64,000 nt of DNA from Pseudemcibacter sp038106445 (GTDB lineage: Bacteria; Pseudomonadota; Alphaproteobacteria; Sphingomonadales; Emcibacteraceae): contig JAYODU010000006.1 of NCBI GenBank assembly GCA_038106445.1, positions 88,525 through 152,524 on the forward strand, in the 5' to 3' direction. Each line of letters starts with the position of its first letter. Within the stretch, counting starts at the first letter, position 1. The translations under genes were made by a program, and so were the position numbers. The notes under the pieces were generated by a model that made no database searches, was not told the DNA's origin, and was given only the letters and a program-made list of their open reading frames with translations. Shown here one piece after another: positions 7,956-16,757 of this stretch.

Positions 7956-10851
7956 TTAAAAACACAATCAGTTGATTTCTTTAATGAGATTGACTTTTTG
8001 GGAGGAAATTTTAGATATGAAAAAATTATTACTTTTATCTGTTAGCCTACCCTCACTTGTTATTGCTGACCTGGCAGTTGCCCAGCAGCAGGACGATACC
8101 GAGGTGCTTACAGTTGTTGGTTCACGTGTGAAGGGTCGTACGGCTCTTGACTCCAACGTTCCTGTTGACGTGATCCAGGCTGCCGAGCTTCAGGCAACAC
8201 CATCACTTAACCTTAAAGACGCGATCACAGCTGTGTCTCCATCATACTCGGTGGACCGTTCTGCTGTTGGTGATGCGAACACACTTGTTCGTGGTTCATC
8301 ACTTCGCGGTCTGAACCAGGGTGAAATTCTGACCCTTATCAATGGTAAGCGTATGCACCGTTCTGCTGTTATTCATACAGCCGGATGGCAGGCAGCTGAC
8401 GTTGGTACAATTTCAGCAAACTCAATCAAAAGTCTCGAAATCCTTCGTGACGGTGCAGCGGCCCAGTATGGTGCTGACGCTGTGGCAGGTGTGATTAACC
8501 TTACACTTGACGATTCGGAAGGTATTTCTGCTGAAGCAAGACTTGCACAATATTATGAAGGCGACGGTTTCTCATACCAGCTTGCTTCAAAAGCCGGTAT
8601 TTCACTTGCTGATCGTGGCTTCCTTGTTGTTTCTGCCAGCTATGCTGACCAGGACGCAACAAACCGTGCAAAACCTCACCTTCGTGCGATTGAACTGATC
8701 AACCGTTATAACCAGCAGGAAGCCGGTACACTTCCCGCTTCGTTAGCTGCTTTTGACGGTCTGTTCAATGATCCTGCTGAACTGGATCCTGCAACAATCG
8801 CACCATACGGTATTGCTGAAAACACAATTTTCACAGTGACCTGGAACTCCGAAATGGAGATTGGTGAGAGCAGCACAGTTTACACATTCGGTACTTTTGC
8901 CCGTAAACACGTGAAAGAACCATTTAACTATCGTGCCGGTCTTCCGCACGGATATTCACCTGCTGGTCCTAATGGCGGTCTTGGTGGTAACTCCGGTGCA
9001 TCACGTCTTGTGACTTATGGTATGAATGACCTTGCATACCTGTATGGTACACAACACGCTCTGGAAAACGCATACCTTCTTGGTTATTCTAAAGCACAGG
9101 TAGATGCCCATGTAGCTGGAACTAACACTGACCTGTTTTCAGGTATAGTACCTGCTGGTGAAGCATTCTCTGGTCTTGGTACACATCCAAACGGCTATAA
9201 CCCATGGTACGAAATGGATCTTCAGGAGCATGCCGCTTACCTTGGTTTCAAAGGTGAGTTTGACAATGGTCTTGAATATGACGTTTGGGGCTCTATTGGC
9301 CGCAGCCGTATTGACAACTACATCAGTGACACACACAACCCGTCACTTGGTGCTCCACAGGCAGCTGATGGCAGCATTGACTACAACAATGTTCAAACAG
9401 CCTTCTACATCGGTTCCCAGGTTAACCTGGAACGTCAGGTCGGTCTTGACTTCGTTAAGACAATCGACACAGATGCTGTTGAGAACCTGAACGTTGCGTT
9501 TGGTGCGACATACCGTACTGACCAATATTACAATATCATCGGTGAAGAAAACTCCTGGAAACAGGGTCCGCTTGCCGGTCCAAGTCTTGCAACTTTTGCT
9601 GCTGCTAATCCGGCACTGGGTCTTGAAGGTGGTCGTGGTCTGAACAACAGCTCTGACGGTTTTGGTGGTTTTGCACCGAATACACGTTTTGATGCCAGCC
9701 GTTCAAACTGGGCTGTTTATCTTGACGTTGATGCTGATGTGACTGAAGACTTCAACATAGGTGTTGCCGGTCGTTATGAGGACTTCACTGACTTTGGTGA
9801 TAACTTCTCATGGAAAATCGCAGCCCGTTACCAGCTTGTTGAAGACCTGTTTGCTATCCGTGGTGCCGCCTCTACAGGTTTCCACGCCCCGACAGTGGGT
9901 CAGCTGAACAATACACAGGTCCGTACAGGTTTCCGTGCCGACGGTTCACAAACACAGACAGGTACTTTCACACCTGACAGTATCCCTGGACAAGTGTTTG
10001 GCATCACGCCTGTTGGTCCTGAGATTGCGAAGAACCTGTCTGCAGGTTTCATCTTCACACCTGGTGACAGCACAAACATCACAGTTGACGTGTTCCAGAT
10101 CAAACTTAGTGACTCTCTGGCTTCAACACCTGACTTTGACGTGACAGACTACCCGCAACAGTTTGAGCAAATCAGAAACTCTGGCTTCCAGGGTGCTGCT
10201 CAGCTTACCGGTGTGGACTTCCTGACAAACGAAGGTTCACGTCGTGTACGTGGTATCGAGCTTGTGGCAACACACAATGTTGAACTTGAAAACAGCACAC
10301 TGAGATTTGTTCTTGCGGCTGCACATGTGCAGGTTAAGTTCCTTGAGCACAACTTCTCAGAACGTAACCTGTTCAATGCTGAACGTGACCAGGCTCCATA
10401 CCGTGGTACATTCACAGTGAACTGGGATATGGATGCGATCAATGTAATGGGTCGTGCCCGTTACCGTTCAACACGTGAAGTGATTGCTGGTCTGAACTCA
10501 GAAGGTGTATACATTGGTTCTAGCCAACCACTATCTGCTTACCGCATTGACAGAAACCCTGGTCGTGTATTCTTCGACCTGTCGCTTACATACAATGTGA
10601 ACGAGCAGTTCCAGGTGACTGTGGGTGCGGATAACATCCTGAATACATATCCGCTGGCACAGCCTCTGGTTGTTGAAACATCAGGTGCCCGTGGTCGTCA
10701 GTATCTGACAGACGGCATGGACTGGCAAGGTGGTTCATACTACGCTCGTGTGAAAGCAAACTTCTAATTCGGAAGTCATGTGAGCGGCAATCGTCGCTCA
10801 CAAATCAGATATAAAATTAACCCCCTGTCATATAAGGCAGGGGGTTTTTTT
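7956..10851 (+). repeat. Direct repeat copy 1 (2896 bp, whole receptor unit)
   Basis: First copy of a 2896-base direct repeat holding a 60-base leader, a complete TonB-dependent receptor gene, its 3' region and rho-independent terminator. The second copy is at 11783-14678, offset 3827 bases. Boundaries were read directly: on the left, identity starts at TTAAAAACACAATC; on the right, it ends within the terminator T-run (8 T here, 7 T then A in copy 2). The translated products agree in full and no difference was found where the bases were compared. No target-site duplication or flanking insertion sequence is visible. Confidence 0.95.
8017..10767 (+). CDS. TonB-dependent outer membrane receptor, copy 1
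   Basis: 916-residue outer membrane receptor that imports a ligand using TonB energy. It has a signal peptide (MKKLLLLSVSLPSLVIADLAVAQ), a candidate TonB box around EVLTVVGSR, a plug domain (about residues 30-150, with LVRGSSLRGLNQGEILTLIN and EILRDGAAAQYGADAVAGVINL), and a 22-stranded-type barrel ending in RVKANF with the usual terminal Phe. The ATG at 8017 with GGAGG at 8001-8005 is chosen; the frame is open upstream to a TTG at 7972, but that would bury the signal peptide. Codon use is strongly biased toward GGT, CGT and AAC, suggesting high expression. Protein identical to copy 2. Ligand unknown. Confidence 0.95.
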   Translation: MKKLLLLSVSLPSLVIADLAVAQQQDDTEVLTVVGSRVKGRTALDSNVPVDVIQAAELQATPSLNLKDAITAVSPSYSVDRSAVGDANTLVRGSSLRGLNQGEILTLINGKRMHRSAVIHTAGWQAADVGTISANSIKSLEILRDGAAAQYGADAVAGVINLTLDDSEGISAEARLAQYYEGDGFSYQLASKAGISLADRGFLVVSASYADQDATNRAKPHLRAIELINRYNQQEAGTLPASLAAFDGLFNDPAELDPATIAPYGIAENTIFTVTWNSEMEIGESSTVYTFGTFARKHVKEPFNYRAGLPHGYSPAGPNGGLGGNSGASRLVTYGMNDLAYLYGTQHALENAYLLGYSKAQVDAHVAGTNTDLFSGIVPAGEAFSGLGTHPNGYNPWYEMDLQEHAAYLGFKGEFDNGLEYDVWGSIGRSRIDNYISDTHNPSLGAPQAADGSIDYNNVQTAFYIGSQVNLERQVGLDFVKTIDTDAVENLNVAFGATYRTDQYYNIIGEENSWKQGPLAGPSLATFAAANPALGLEGGRGLNNSSDGFGGFAPNTRFDASRSNWAVYLDVDADVTEDFNIGVAGRYEDFTDFGDNFSWKIAARYQLVEDLFAIRGAASTGFHAPTVGQLNNTQVRTGFRADGSQTQTGTFTPDSIPGQVFGITPVGPEIAKNLSAGFIFTPGDSTNITVDVFQIKLSDSLASTPDFDVTDYPQQFEQIRNSGFQGAAQLTGVDFLTNEGSRRVRGIELVATHNVELENSTLRFVLAAAHVQVKFLEHNFSERNLFNAERDQAPYRGTFTVNWDMDAINVMGRARYRSTREVIAGLNSEGVYIGSSQPLSAYRIDRNPGRVFFDLSLTYNVNEQFQVTVGADNILNTYPLAQPLVVETSGARGRQYLTDGMDWQGGSYYARVKANF

Positions 10852-10852
10852 T
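10821..10852 (+). terminator. Rho-independent terminator of receptor copy 1
   Basis: Perfect stem CCCCCTG (10821-10827) with CAGGGGG (10838-10844), ten-base loop, then eight T residues. It lies 54 bases after the receptor stop and is inside the duplicated unit. Confidence 0.92.
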
Positions 10853-10878
10853 CGGAAGGTTAATAATATATATTAGCT

Positions 10879-11082
10879 TTAAACCAGTGAATGTTTCACT
10901 GCGATCGCAACAGCCTGTGGAATCGTGGCAGCTTTAAGTTTCACCCTTGCAGATGAAATTTGTTTTTCCACAGTCCTGACACTGGTCCCGAGTTGAAAAG
11001 CGATCTGCTGATATCTTAATCCCTGTGAAAGTAGCGCAAGACACTCACGTTCCCGTTTTGATAATAACCCCAAATGTGACAT
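10879..11082 (-). CDS. Orphan LuxR/GerE-type helix-turn-helix protein
   Basis: 67-residue protein consisting of little more than a LuxR-family DNA-binding domain: LSKRERECLALLSQG, then IAFQLGTSVRTVEKQISSARVKL (scaffold and recognition helices), ending IPQAVAIAVKHSLV, resembling the C-terminal ends of LuxR-type regulators. There is no receiver or autoinducer domain. ATG at 11082 has GAGG five bases upstream. The frame stays open for another 16 codons (to a TAA at 11131-11133), so it could be the tail of a truncated full-length regulator. It sits between the two identical receptors, convergent with copy 1, and may regulate one or both. The C-terminal match is clear; the function is inferred. 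Confidence 0.8.
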   Translation of the reverse strand: MSHLGLLSKRERECLALLSQGLRYQQIAFQLGTSVRTVEKQISSARVKLKAATIPQAVAIAVKHSLV

Positions 11083-11269
11083 CCTGCCCTCAATAAGTTT
11101 ATTATAAATATCATATACCTGATTATTATGTTATACTATACCAAAAAATAAAATTATTTTTAGGTAGAAAATTAAAATGCACAATTGCGGGAAAACCCCT
11201 ATATAAAAATACCGCTATCGCAATAAAATATCTTATATAGACCTTGGTTTTCAATCTGTTCAGAAACTA

Positions 11270-11296
11270 AAACGGGCAGGTATTACCTGCCCGTTT
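11270..11296. promoter_or_regulatory. Perfect 12-base inverted repeat (hairpin)
   Basis: Arms AAACGGGCAGGT (11270-11281) and ACCTGCCCGTTT (11285-11296) around ATT. On the minus strand it is followed by TTTTAGTTT-like sequence, so it could terminate leftward transcripts. Alternatively it could be a protein-binding palindrome. No gene ends at it in either direction, which makes a simple terminator role hard to assign. Confidence 0.6.
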
Positions 11297-11396
11297 ACGA
11301 GTAATGATGTCTGGATAAATTTAACATCTATTTTGTTCATCATAGGAGGATTTCATATAATGAACATGCTAAATTCACCCTTGTAAAGACATAAAA

Positions 11397-11478
11397 ATAA
11401 CTAGCAAAACAGTATAATAAACTACAGTAGGATATTTACCCCACTCTTAGTACCATCTATTTCTATAACTAGCAAAAC
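11397..11478. repeat. Pair of 14-base direct repeats
   Basis: ATAACTAGCAAAAC occurs at 11397-11410 and again at 11465-11478, 68 bases apart (about 6.5 helical turns), in the non-coding DNA upstream of receptor copy 2. They could be regulator binding sites or the remnant of a small duplication. Confidence 0.5.
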
Positions 11479-11684
11479 GATCGATAAAGCACATTATCCC
11501 TTGATTAATCATTAATTTTATGACCGAAAATAGGTTAATTCCCCCAATAGATATATCACCAGTTTTAAATTATGTTAGCCGAAGTGAATTATGCGGCGGC
11601 TTAACTGCCTTTTAATTTAGCATTTTATTCCGAATGATTGAAAAGTTTGTCGGGATTTATGACTTGATTATCGTTATTCACTTA

Positions 11685-11700
11685 CACCAAACGTTGGGTG
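11685..11700. promoter_or_regulatory. Possible operator palindrome upstream of receptor copy 2
   Basis: CACCAAACGTTGGGTG, extended by A and T to an 18-base palindrome with one mismatched pair and AACGTT at its centre. It resembles LacI-type operator geometry and the palindrome at 7841-7857 upstream of copy 1. The regulator is unknown. Confidence 0.35.
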
Positions 11701-11843
11701 TGTTGTTTCTATGGTAATTAACTCCTTGGAACAGTAATGCCCAATAAATTCGCGGGCGCAGGAAATAACTGTGCCTTGTTTATTAAAAACACAATCAGTT
11801 GATTTCTTTAATGAGATTGACTTTTTGGGAGGAAATTTTAGAT

Positions 11844-14594
11844 ATGAAAAAATTATTACTTTTATCTGTTAGCCTACCCTCACTTGTTATTGCTGACCTG
11901 GCAGTTGCCCAGCAGCAGGACGATACCGAGGTGCTTACAGTTGTTGGTTCACGTGTGAAGGGTCGTACGGCTCTTGACTCCAACGTTCCTGTTGACGTGA
12001 TCCAGGCTGCCGAGCTTCAGGCAACACCATCACTTAACCTTAAAGACGCGATCACAGCTGTGTCTCCATCATACTCGGTGGACCGTTCTGCTGTTGGTGA
12101 TGCGAACACACTTGTTCGTGGTTCATCACTTCGCGGTCTGAACCAGGGTGAAATTCTGACCCTTATCAATGGTAAGCGTATGCACCGTTCTGCTGTTATT
12201 CATACAGCCGGATGGCAGGCAGCTGACGTTGGTACAATTTCAGCAAACTCAATCAAAAGTCTCGAAATCCTTCGTGACGGTGCAGCGGCCCAGTATGGTG
12301 CTGACGCTGTGGCAGGTGTGATTAACCTTACACTTGACGATTCGGAAGGTATTTCTGCTGAAGCAAGACTTGCACAATATTATGAAGGCGACGGTTTCTC
12401 ATACCAGCTTGCTTCAAAAGCCGGTATTTCACTTGCTGATCGTGGCTTCCTTGTTGTTTCTGCCAGCTATGCTGACCAGGACGCAACAAACCGTGCAAAA
12501 CCTCACCTTCGTGCGATTGAACTGATCAACCGTTATAACCAGCAGGAAGCCGGTACACTTCCCGCTTCGTTAGCTGCTTTTGACGGTCTGTTCAATGATC
12601 CTGCTGAACTGGATCCTGCAACAATCGCACCATACGGTATTGCTGAAAACACAATTTTCACAGTGACCTGGAACTCCGAAATGGAGATTGGTGAGAGCAG
12701 CACAGTTTACACATTCGGTACTTTTGCCCGTAAACACGTGAAAGAACCATTTAACTATCGTGCCGGTCTTCCGCACGGATATTCACCTGCTGGTCCTAAT
12801 GGCGGTCTTGGTGGTAACTCCGGTGCATCACGTCTTGTGACTTATGGTATGAATGACCTTGCATACCTGTATGGTACACAACACGCTCTGGAAAACGCAT
12901 ACCTTCTTGGTTATTCTAAAGCACAGGTAGATGCCCATGTAGCTGGAACTAACACTGACCTGTTTTCAGGTATAGTACCTGCTGGTGAAGCATTCTCTGG
13001 TCTTGGTACACATCCAAACGGCTATAACCCATGGTACGAAATGGATCTTCAGGAGCATGCCGCTTACCTTGGTTTCAAAGGTGAGTTTGACAATGGTCTT
13101 GAATATGACGTTTGGGGCTCTATTGGCCGCAGCCGTATTGACAACTACATCAGTGACACACACAACCCGTCACTTGGTGCTCCACAGGCAGCTGATGGCA
13201 GCATTGACTACAACAATGTTCAAACAGCCTTCTACATCGGTTCCCAGGTTAACCTGGAACGTCAGGTCGGTCTTGACTTCGTTAAGACAATCGACACAGA
13301 TGCTGTTGAGAACCTGAACGTTGCGTTTGGTGCGACATACCGTACTGACCAATATTACAATATCATCGGTGAAGAAAACTCCTGGAAACAGGGTCCGCTT
13401 GCCGGTCCAAGTCTTGCAACTTTTGCTGCTGCTAATCCGGCACTGGGTCTTGAAGGTGGTCGTGGTCTGAACAACAGCTCTGACGGTTTTGGTGGTTTTG
13501 CACCGAATACACGTTTTGATGCCAGCCGTTCAAACTGGGCTGTTTATCTTGACGTTGATGCTGATGTGACTGAAGACTTCAACATAGGTGTTGCCGGTCG
13601 TTATGAGGACTTCACTGACTTTGGTGATAACTTCTCATGGAAAATCGCAGCCCGTTACCAGCTTGTTGAAGACCTGTTTGCTATCCGTGGTGCCGCCTCT
13701 ACAGGTTTCCACGCCCCGACAGTGGGTCAGCTGAACAATACACAGGTCCGTACAGGTTTCCGTGCCGACGGTTCACAAACACAGACAGGTACTTTCACAC
13801 CTGACAGTATCCCTGGACAAGTGTTTGGCATCACGCCTGTTGGTCCTGAGATTGCGAAGAACCTGTCTGCAGGTTTCATCTTCACACCTGGTGACAGCAC
13901 AAACATCACAGTTGACGTGTTCCAGATCAAACTTAGTGACTCTCTGGCTTCAACACCTGACTTTGACGTGACAGACTACCCGCAACAGTTTGAGCAAATC
14001 AGAAACTCTGGCTTCCAGGGTGCTGCTCAGCTTACCGGTGTGGACTTCCTGACAAACGAAGGTTCACGTCGTGTACGTGGTATCGAGCTTGTGGCAACAC
14101 ACAATGTTGAACTTGAAAACAGCACACTGAGATTTGTTCTTGCGGCTGCACATGTGCAGGTTAAGTTCCTTGAGCACAACTTCTCAGAACGTAACCTGTT
14201 CAATGCTGAACGTGACCAGGCTCCATACCGTGGTACATTCACAGTGAACTGGGATATGGATGCGATCAATGTAATGGGTCGTGCCCGTTACCGTTCAACA
14301 CGTGAAGTGATTGCTGGTCTGAACTCAGAAGGTGTATACATTGGTTCTAGCCAACCACTATCTGCTTACCGCATTGACAGAAACCCTGGTCGTGTATTCT
14401 TCGACCTGTCGCTTACATACAATGTGAACGAGCAGTTCCAGGTGACTGTGGGTGCGGATAACATCCTGAATACATATCCGCTGGCACAGCCTCTGGTTGT
14501 TGAAACATCAGGTGCCCGTGGTCGTCAGTATCTGACAGACGGCATGGACTGGCAAGGTGGTTCATACTACGCTCGTGTGAAAGCAAACTTCTAA
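11844..14594 (+). CDS. TonB-dependent outer membrane receptor, copy 2
   Basis: Same 916-residue protein as copy 1: signal peptide, plug domain and barrel with terminal Phe. The ribosome binding site and 60 bases of leader are also shared, so translation should be equal; any difference in expression must come from the unrelated DNA upstream of 11783. The ATG at 11844 is preferred over the upstream TTG at 11799. It is followed by its own terminator copy and then the convergent ankyrin gene. Two identical large barrel genes side by side would double dosage or allow expression under two conditions. Ligand unknown. Confidence 0.95.
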   Translation: MKKLLLLSVSLPSLVIADLAVAQQQDDTEVLTVVGSRVKGRTALDSNVPVDVIQAAELQATPSLNLKDAITAVSPSYSVDRSAVGDANTLVRGSSLRGLNQGEILTLINGKRMHRSAVIHTAGWQAADVGTISANSIKSLEILRDGAAAQYGADAVAGVINLTLDDSEGISAEARLAQYYEGDGFSYQLASKAGISLADRGFLVVSASYADQDATNRAKPHLRAIELINRYNQQEAGTLPASLAAFDGLFNDPAELDPATIAPYGIAENTIFTVTWNSEMEIGESSTVYTFGTFARKHVKEPFNYRAGLPHGYSPAGPNGGLGGNSGASRLVTYGMNDLAYLYGTQHALENAYLLGYSKAQVDAHVAGTNTDLFSGIVPAGEAFSGLGTHPNGYNPWYEMDLQEHAAYLGFKGEFDNGLEYDVWGSIGRSRIDNYISDTHNPSLGAPQAADGSIDYNNVQTAFYIGSQVNLERQVGLDFVKTIDTDAVENLNVAFGATYRTDQYYNIIGEENSWKQGPLAGPSLATFAAANPALGLEGGRGLNNSSDGFGGFAPNTRFDASRSNWAVYLDVDADVTEDFNIGVAGRYEDFTDFGDNFSWKIAARYQLVEDLFAIRGAASTGFHAPTVGQLNNTQVRTGFRADGSQTQTGTFTPDSIPGQVFGITPVGPEIAKNLSAGFIFTPGDSTNITVDVFQIKLSDSLASTPDFDVTDYPQQFEQIRNSGFQGAAQLTGVDFLTNEGSRRVRGIELVATHNVELENSTLRFVLAAAHVQVKFLEHNFSERNLFNAERDQAPYRGTFTVNWDMDAINVMGRARYRSTREVIAGLNSEGVYIGSSQPLSAYRIDRNPGRVFFDLSLTYNVNEQFQVTVGADNILNTYPLAQPLVVETSGARGRQYLTDGMDWQGGSYYARVKANF

Positions 14595-14647
14595 TTCGGA
14601 AGTCATGTGAGCGGCAATCGTCGCTCACAAATCAGATATAAAATTAA

Positions 14648-14678
14648 CCCCCTGTCATATAAGGCAGGGGGTTTTTTT
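14648..14678 (+). terminator. Rho-independent terminator of receptor copy 2
   Basis: Same stem as copy 1, CCCCCTG (14648-14654) with CAGGGGG (14665-14671), followed by seven T. The repeat ends in this T-run. Confidence 0.92.
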
Positions 14679-14698
14679 ATTCTGATAATAAAAAAATA

Positions 14699-15346
14699 TT
14701 AAGATAGCAGATCAACAACTTCATTTTGGCCCGAAGACAGTGCAAACGCACTTGCATCACGACCATCATCGCTGACAAGTGTTATGTCAGCATCATGTTT
14801 GATTAATTTTAAAACCAGTTCTTTTGATCCCAATGCCGCTGCTGTCATTAACGGCGTAAACCCACCAAGCATCCTTACATCAACGTTAGGATTAAATTTT
14901 AGAAGCGCATCAACAGCATCATACTTCAAATTTGAAACGGCACTTTGTAAAGCCGTAAGATCGCTACCATCCATGGTAAGTTTATCAACATCACCATCAT
15001 TTTCAAGAATAAGGGTAACAATATCGGCATGACCAAAATAGCTGGCGATATGCAGTGCCGTAAAACCAACACCATTATATTCGTGTATGATTTTTGGATT
15101 TGTTGCGATCACAGCGGAAATTTGCGCAGCCCCGCCCAAAGCGGCAAGATCATAAATATCCAGATCCGGTTTAAAGGATAAAATCAAACTAGTGATCGAT
15201 GGTTGATTAATATATAGCGAAAATAAAACAGCAGACATGCCATCGTTACTATGGCACGACGCCAACTTAGGATTTTTATCCAAAATGTCCTTTAAAGCAG
15301 CCATATCGGCAATATCGATTGCCTTGAAGACCTCATCCCGTGTCAT
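14699..15346 (-). CDS. Ankyrin repeat protein
   Basis: 215 residues made of five to six ankyrin-type repeats of about 33 residues; clear examples are GFTALHIASYFGHADIVTLI, the DLTALQSAVSNLKYDAVDAL unit and GFTPLMTAAALGSKELVLKL. No signal peptide or membrane segment, so probably a cytosolic protein-binding scaffold. It starts directly after the rnhA stop, as the last gene of the ispH-thrB-rnhA transcript, and is convergent with receptor copy 2. Partner unknown. Confidence 0.85.
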   Translation of the reverse strand: MTRDEVFKAIDIADMAALKDILDKNPKLASCHSNDGMSAVLFSLYINQPSITSLILSFKPDLDIYDLAALGGAAQISAVIATNPKIIHEYNGVGFTALHIASYFGHADIVTLILENDGDVDKLTMDGSDLTALQSAVSNLKYDAVDALLKFNPNVDVRMLGGFTPLMTAAALGSKELVLKLIKHDADITLVSDDGRDASAFALSSGQNEVVDLLS

Positions 15347-15787
15347 TTAAAGTATCCGGTAATTATTAAGGCCCATATTTGCAAGTTCATCGGCACGTTC
15401 GTTCCCCTCATCACCATCGTGACCTTTTACCCAGACCCAGGAAACATTATGCCTTGAAACTGCATCATCCAGTGCTTGCCATAAATCTGCATTCTTAACC
15501 GGTTTTCTGGCGGCTGTTCGCCACCCATTTTGTTTCCAGTTTTCAATCCATTTGGTAATGCCGTCTTTAACATAAATGCTGTCAGTATGCAGATTGACTT
15601 TACAGGGTTCTTTAAGAATGTTTAAGGCTTCAATCGCCGCCATAAGTTCCATACGGTTATTGGTGGTTTCAAAGGCACCTTCCATAATCTCTTTTCTTAT
15701 TTCACCATAAATAAGTAACGCCCCCCACCCACCAGGGCCAGGGTTACCGGAACATGCGCCATCGGTATAGATAATTATTTCTTTCAT
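15347..15787 (-). CDS. rnhA: Ribonuclease HI
   Basis: 146-residue RNase HI, which removes RNA from RNA:DNA hybrids. The catalytic acidic residues are all visible: D in IYTDGACSGNPGPGGWG, E in NNRMELMAAIEAL, D in LHTDSIYVKDGI, and the last D in GNERADELA, with the histidine loop VKGHDGDEG. Length matches the family. Its start overlaps the thrB stop (ATGA), so it is translationally coupled. Confidence 0.96.
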   Translation of the reverse strand: MKEIIIYTDGACSGNPGPGGWGALLIYGEIRKEIMEGAFETTNNRMELMAAIEALNILKEPCKVNLHTDSIYVKDGITKWIENWKQNGWRTAARKPVKNADLWQALDDAVSRHNVSWVWVKGHDGDEGNERADELANMGLNNYRIL

Positions 15788-16755
15788 TTTTTTACAGCCA
15801 CACCATACTCGCCCGCACTTTTAACAGTTTGATGAAACCTGAGCATTTTTAAATATTCAAGAGGATCTTTTGTTTTTACAAGTGCGCCTTCAACGCGATT
15901 CAGCCAATCATATAGACGGGTCAATAAAAATCTTAGCGAAGCACCGCGACAAAGGATAGGAAGCGCTTCGATTTCCTCGGCCGTCAGCTTGCGTATATTA
16001 TTATAGCCCGCAATCAATTTTGAAGCCTTAGTCACATTAAAGGAGCCGTCCTTTTCAAAACACCATGAATTCATCGATATGGCAATATCGTAGGAAAGGA
16101 TATCAAAACACGCGAAATAGTAATCAATCAAACCCGATAAATGACCATCCAGAAAAAAAACATTGTCAGGAAACAGATCCGCATGAATAATTCCTTTTGG
16201 CAGATGGCCTGGCCACTTTTCCTTCAGATATTCCAATTCGCTTTTTATAATATCCGATAACCCTATGCTACATTCATCGGCGCGAGCCTCGCATTTATTG
16301 GCAAGATTAATCCACCCATCCAATGACAGATCATTTTCACGTCTTAGTATAAAATCATCCGCAGCCATATGCATTTGTGCCATAGCGACACCCAACTGCA
16401 TACAGTGTTCTGCATCTGGCCACATTACAGAAAGACCATCCAGAAACCCTATAAGCGCAGCCGGACGACCACAAAGATTTTTTAATATTCTTCCCTTGTT
16501 ATCTGAGATCGGAGTTGCGCAATTAATTCCTTTTTCGGCAAGATGCTCCATAAGTGATAAGAAAAACGGCAAATCATTTTCATCTACACGTTTCTCGTAA
16601 AGTGTTAATATATATTGGTTTTTTCTCGTTCTTAGAAGATAATTTGAATTTTCAACACCTTCTGCTATGCCTTTAAAGGATAACACTTCGCCAACATCAT
16701 AACCGGAGATAAAGTCTTCAATCTCTTCAGCGCTCACATGTGTATAAACCGCCAT
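15784..16755 (-). CDS. thrB: Homoserine kinase, aminoglycoside phosphotransferase-fold type
   Basis: Phosphorylates homoserine on the way to threonine. This is the kinase type with the aminoglycoside phosphotransferase fold (about 323 residues), not the GHMP type of E. coli. The start MAVYTHVSAEEIEDF is typical of the family; the catalytic loop is HADLFPDNVFFLDG and the metal-binding segment is GLIDYYFACFD. The ATG at 16755 is chosen because it gives this canonical N-terminus; the frame also extends to a TTG at 16761. It starts two bases after the ispH stop and overlaps rnhA by four bases. Confidence 0.92.
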   Translation of the reverse strand: MAVYTHVSAEEIEDFISGYDVGEVLSFKGIAEGVENSNYLLRTRKNQYILTLYEKRVDENDLPFFLSLMEHLAEKGINCATPISDNKGRILKNLCGRPAALIGFLDGLSVMWPDAEHCMQLGVAMAQMHMAADDFILRRENDLSLDGWINLANKCEARADECSIGLSDIIKSELEYLKEKWPGHLPKGIIHADLFPDNVFFLDGHLSGLIDYYFACFDILSYDIAISMNSWCFEKDGSFNVTKASKLIAGYNNIRKLTAEEIEALPILCRGASLRFLLTRLYDWLNRVEGALVKTKDPLEYLKMLRFHQTVKSAGEYGVAVKK

Positions 16756-16757
16756 AA

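Larger units (their letters stand above)
11083..11782. other. Non-coding region between the HTH gene and receptor copy 2
   Basis: About 700 AT-rich bases with no convincing gene. It holds a very strong hairpin (11270-11296), two copies of a 14-base direct repeat ATAACTAGCAAAAC (11397-11410 and 11465-11478), and a palindrome at 11685-11700. The promoter of the HTH gene must lie near its left end and that of receptor copy 2 in its right part. Apart from the palindrome it does not resemble the DNA upstream of copy 1. Confidence 0.5.
11783..14678 (+). repeat. Direct repeat copy 2 (2896 bp, whole receptor unit)
   Basis: Second copy of the receptor unit described at 7956-10851, containing leader, gene and terminator. 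Apparent absence of even synonymous change implies very recent duplication or continuing gene conversion. An assembly artefact must also be considered, although the unique sequence between the copies argues against simple duplication of one read tract. Confidence 0.95.

Noticed and set aside
7972..8016. Upstream start (TTG) for both receptor copies
   Set aside because: It would place 15 residues before a normal signal peptide; the ATG 45 bases on has GGAGG upstream.
11343..11386. Eight-codon frame MNMLNSPL with an AGGAGG site upstream of receptor copy 2
   Set aside because: Ribosome binding site and ATG are convincing, but nothing else supports a leader peptide; too short to call.
7956..14678. 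Composite transposon made by the two receptor repeats
   Set aside because: Repeats contain only the receptor; no transposase, terminal inverted repeats or target duplications seen.
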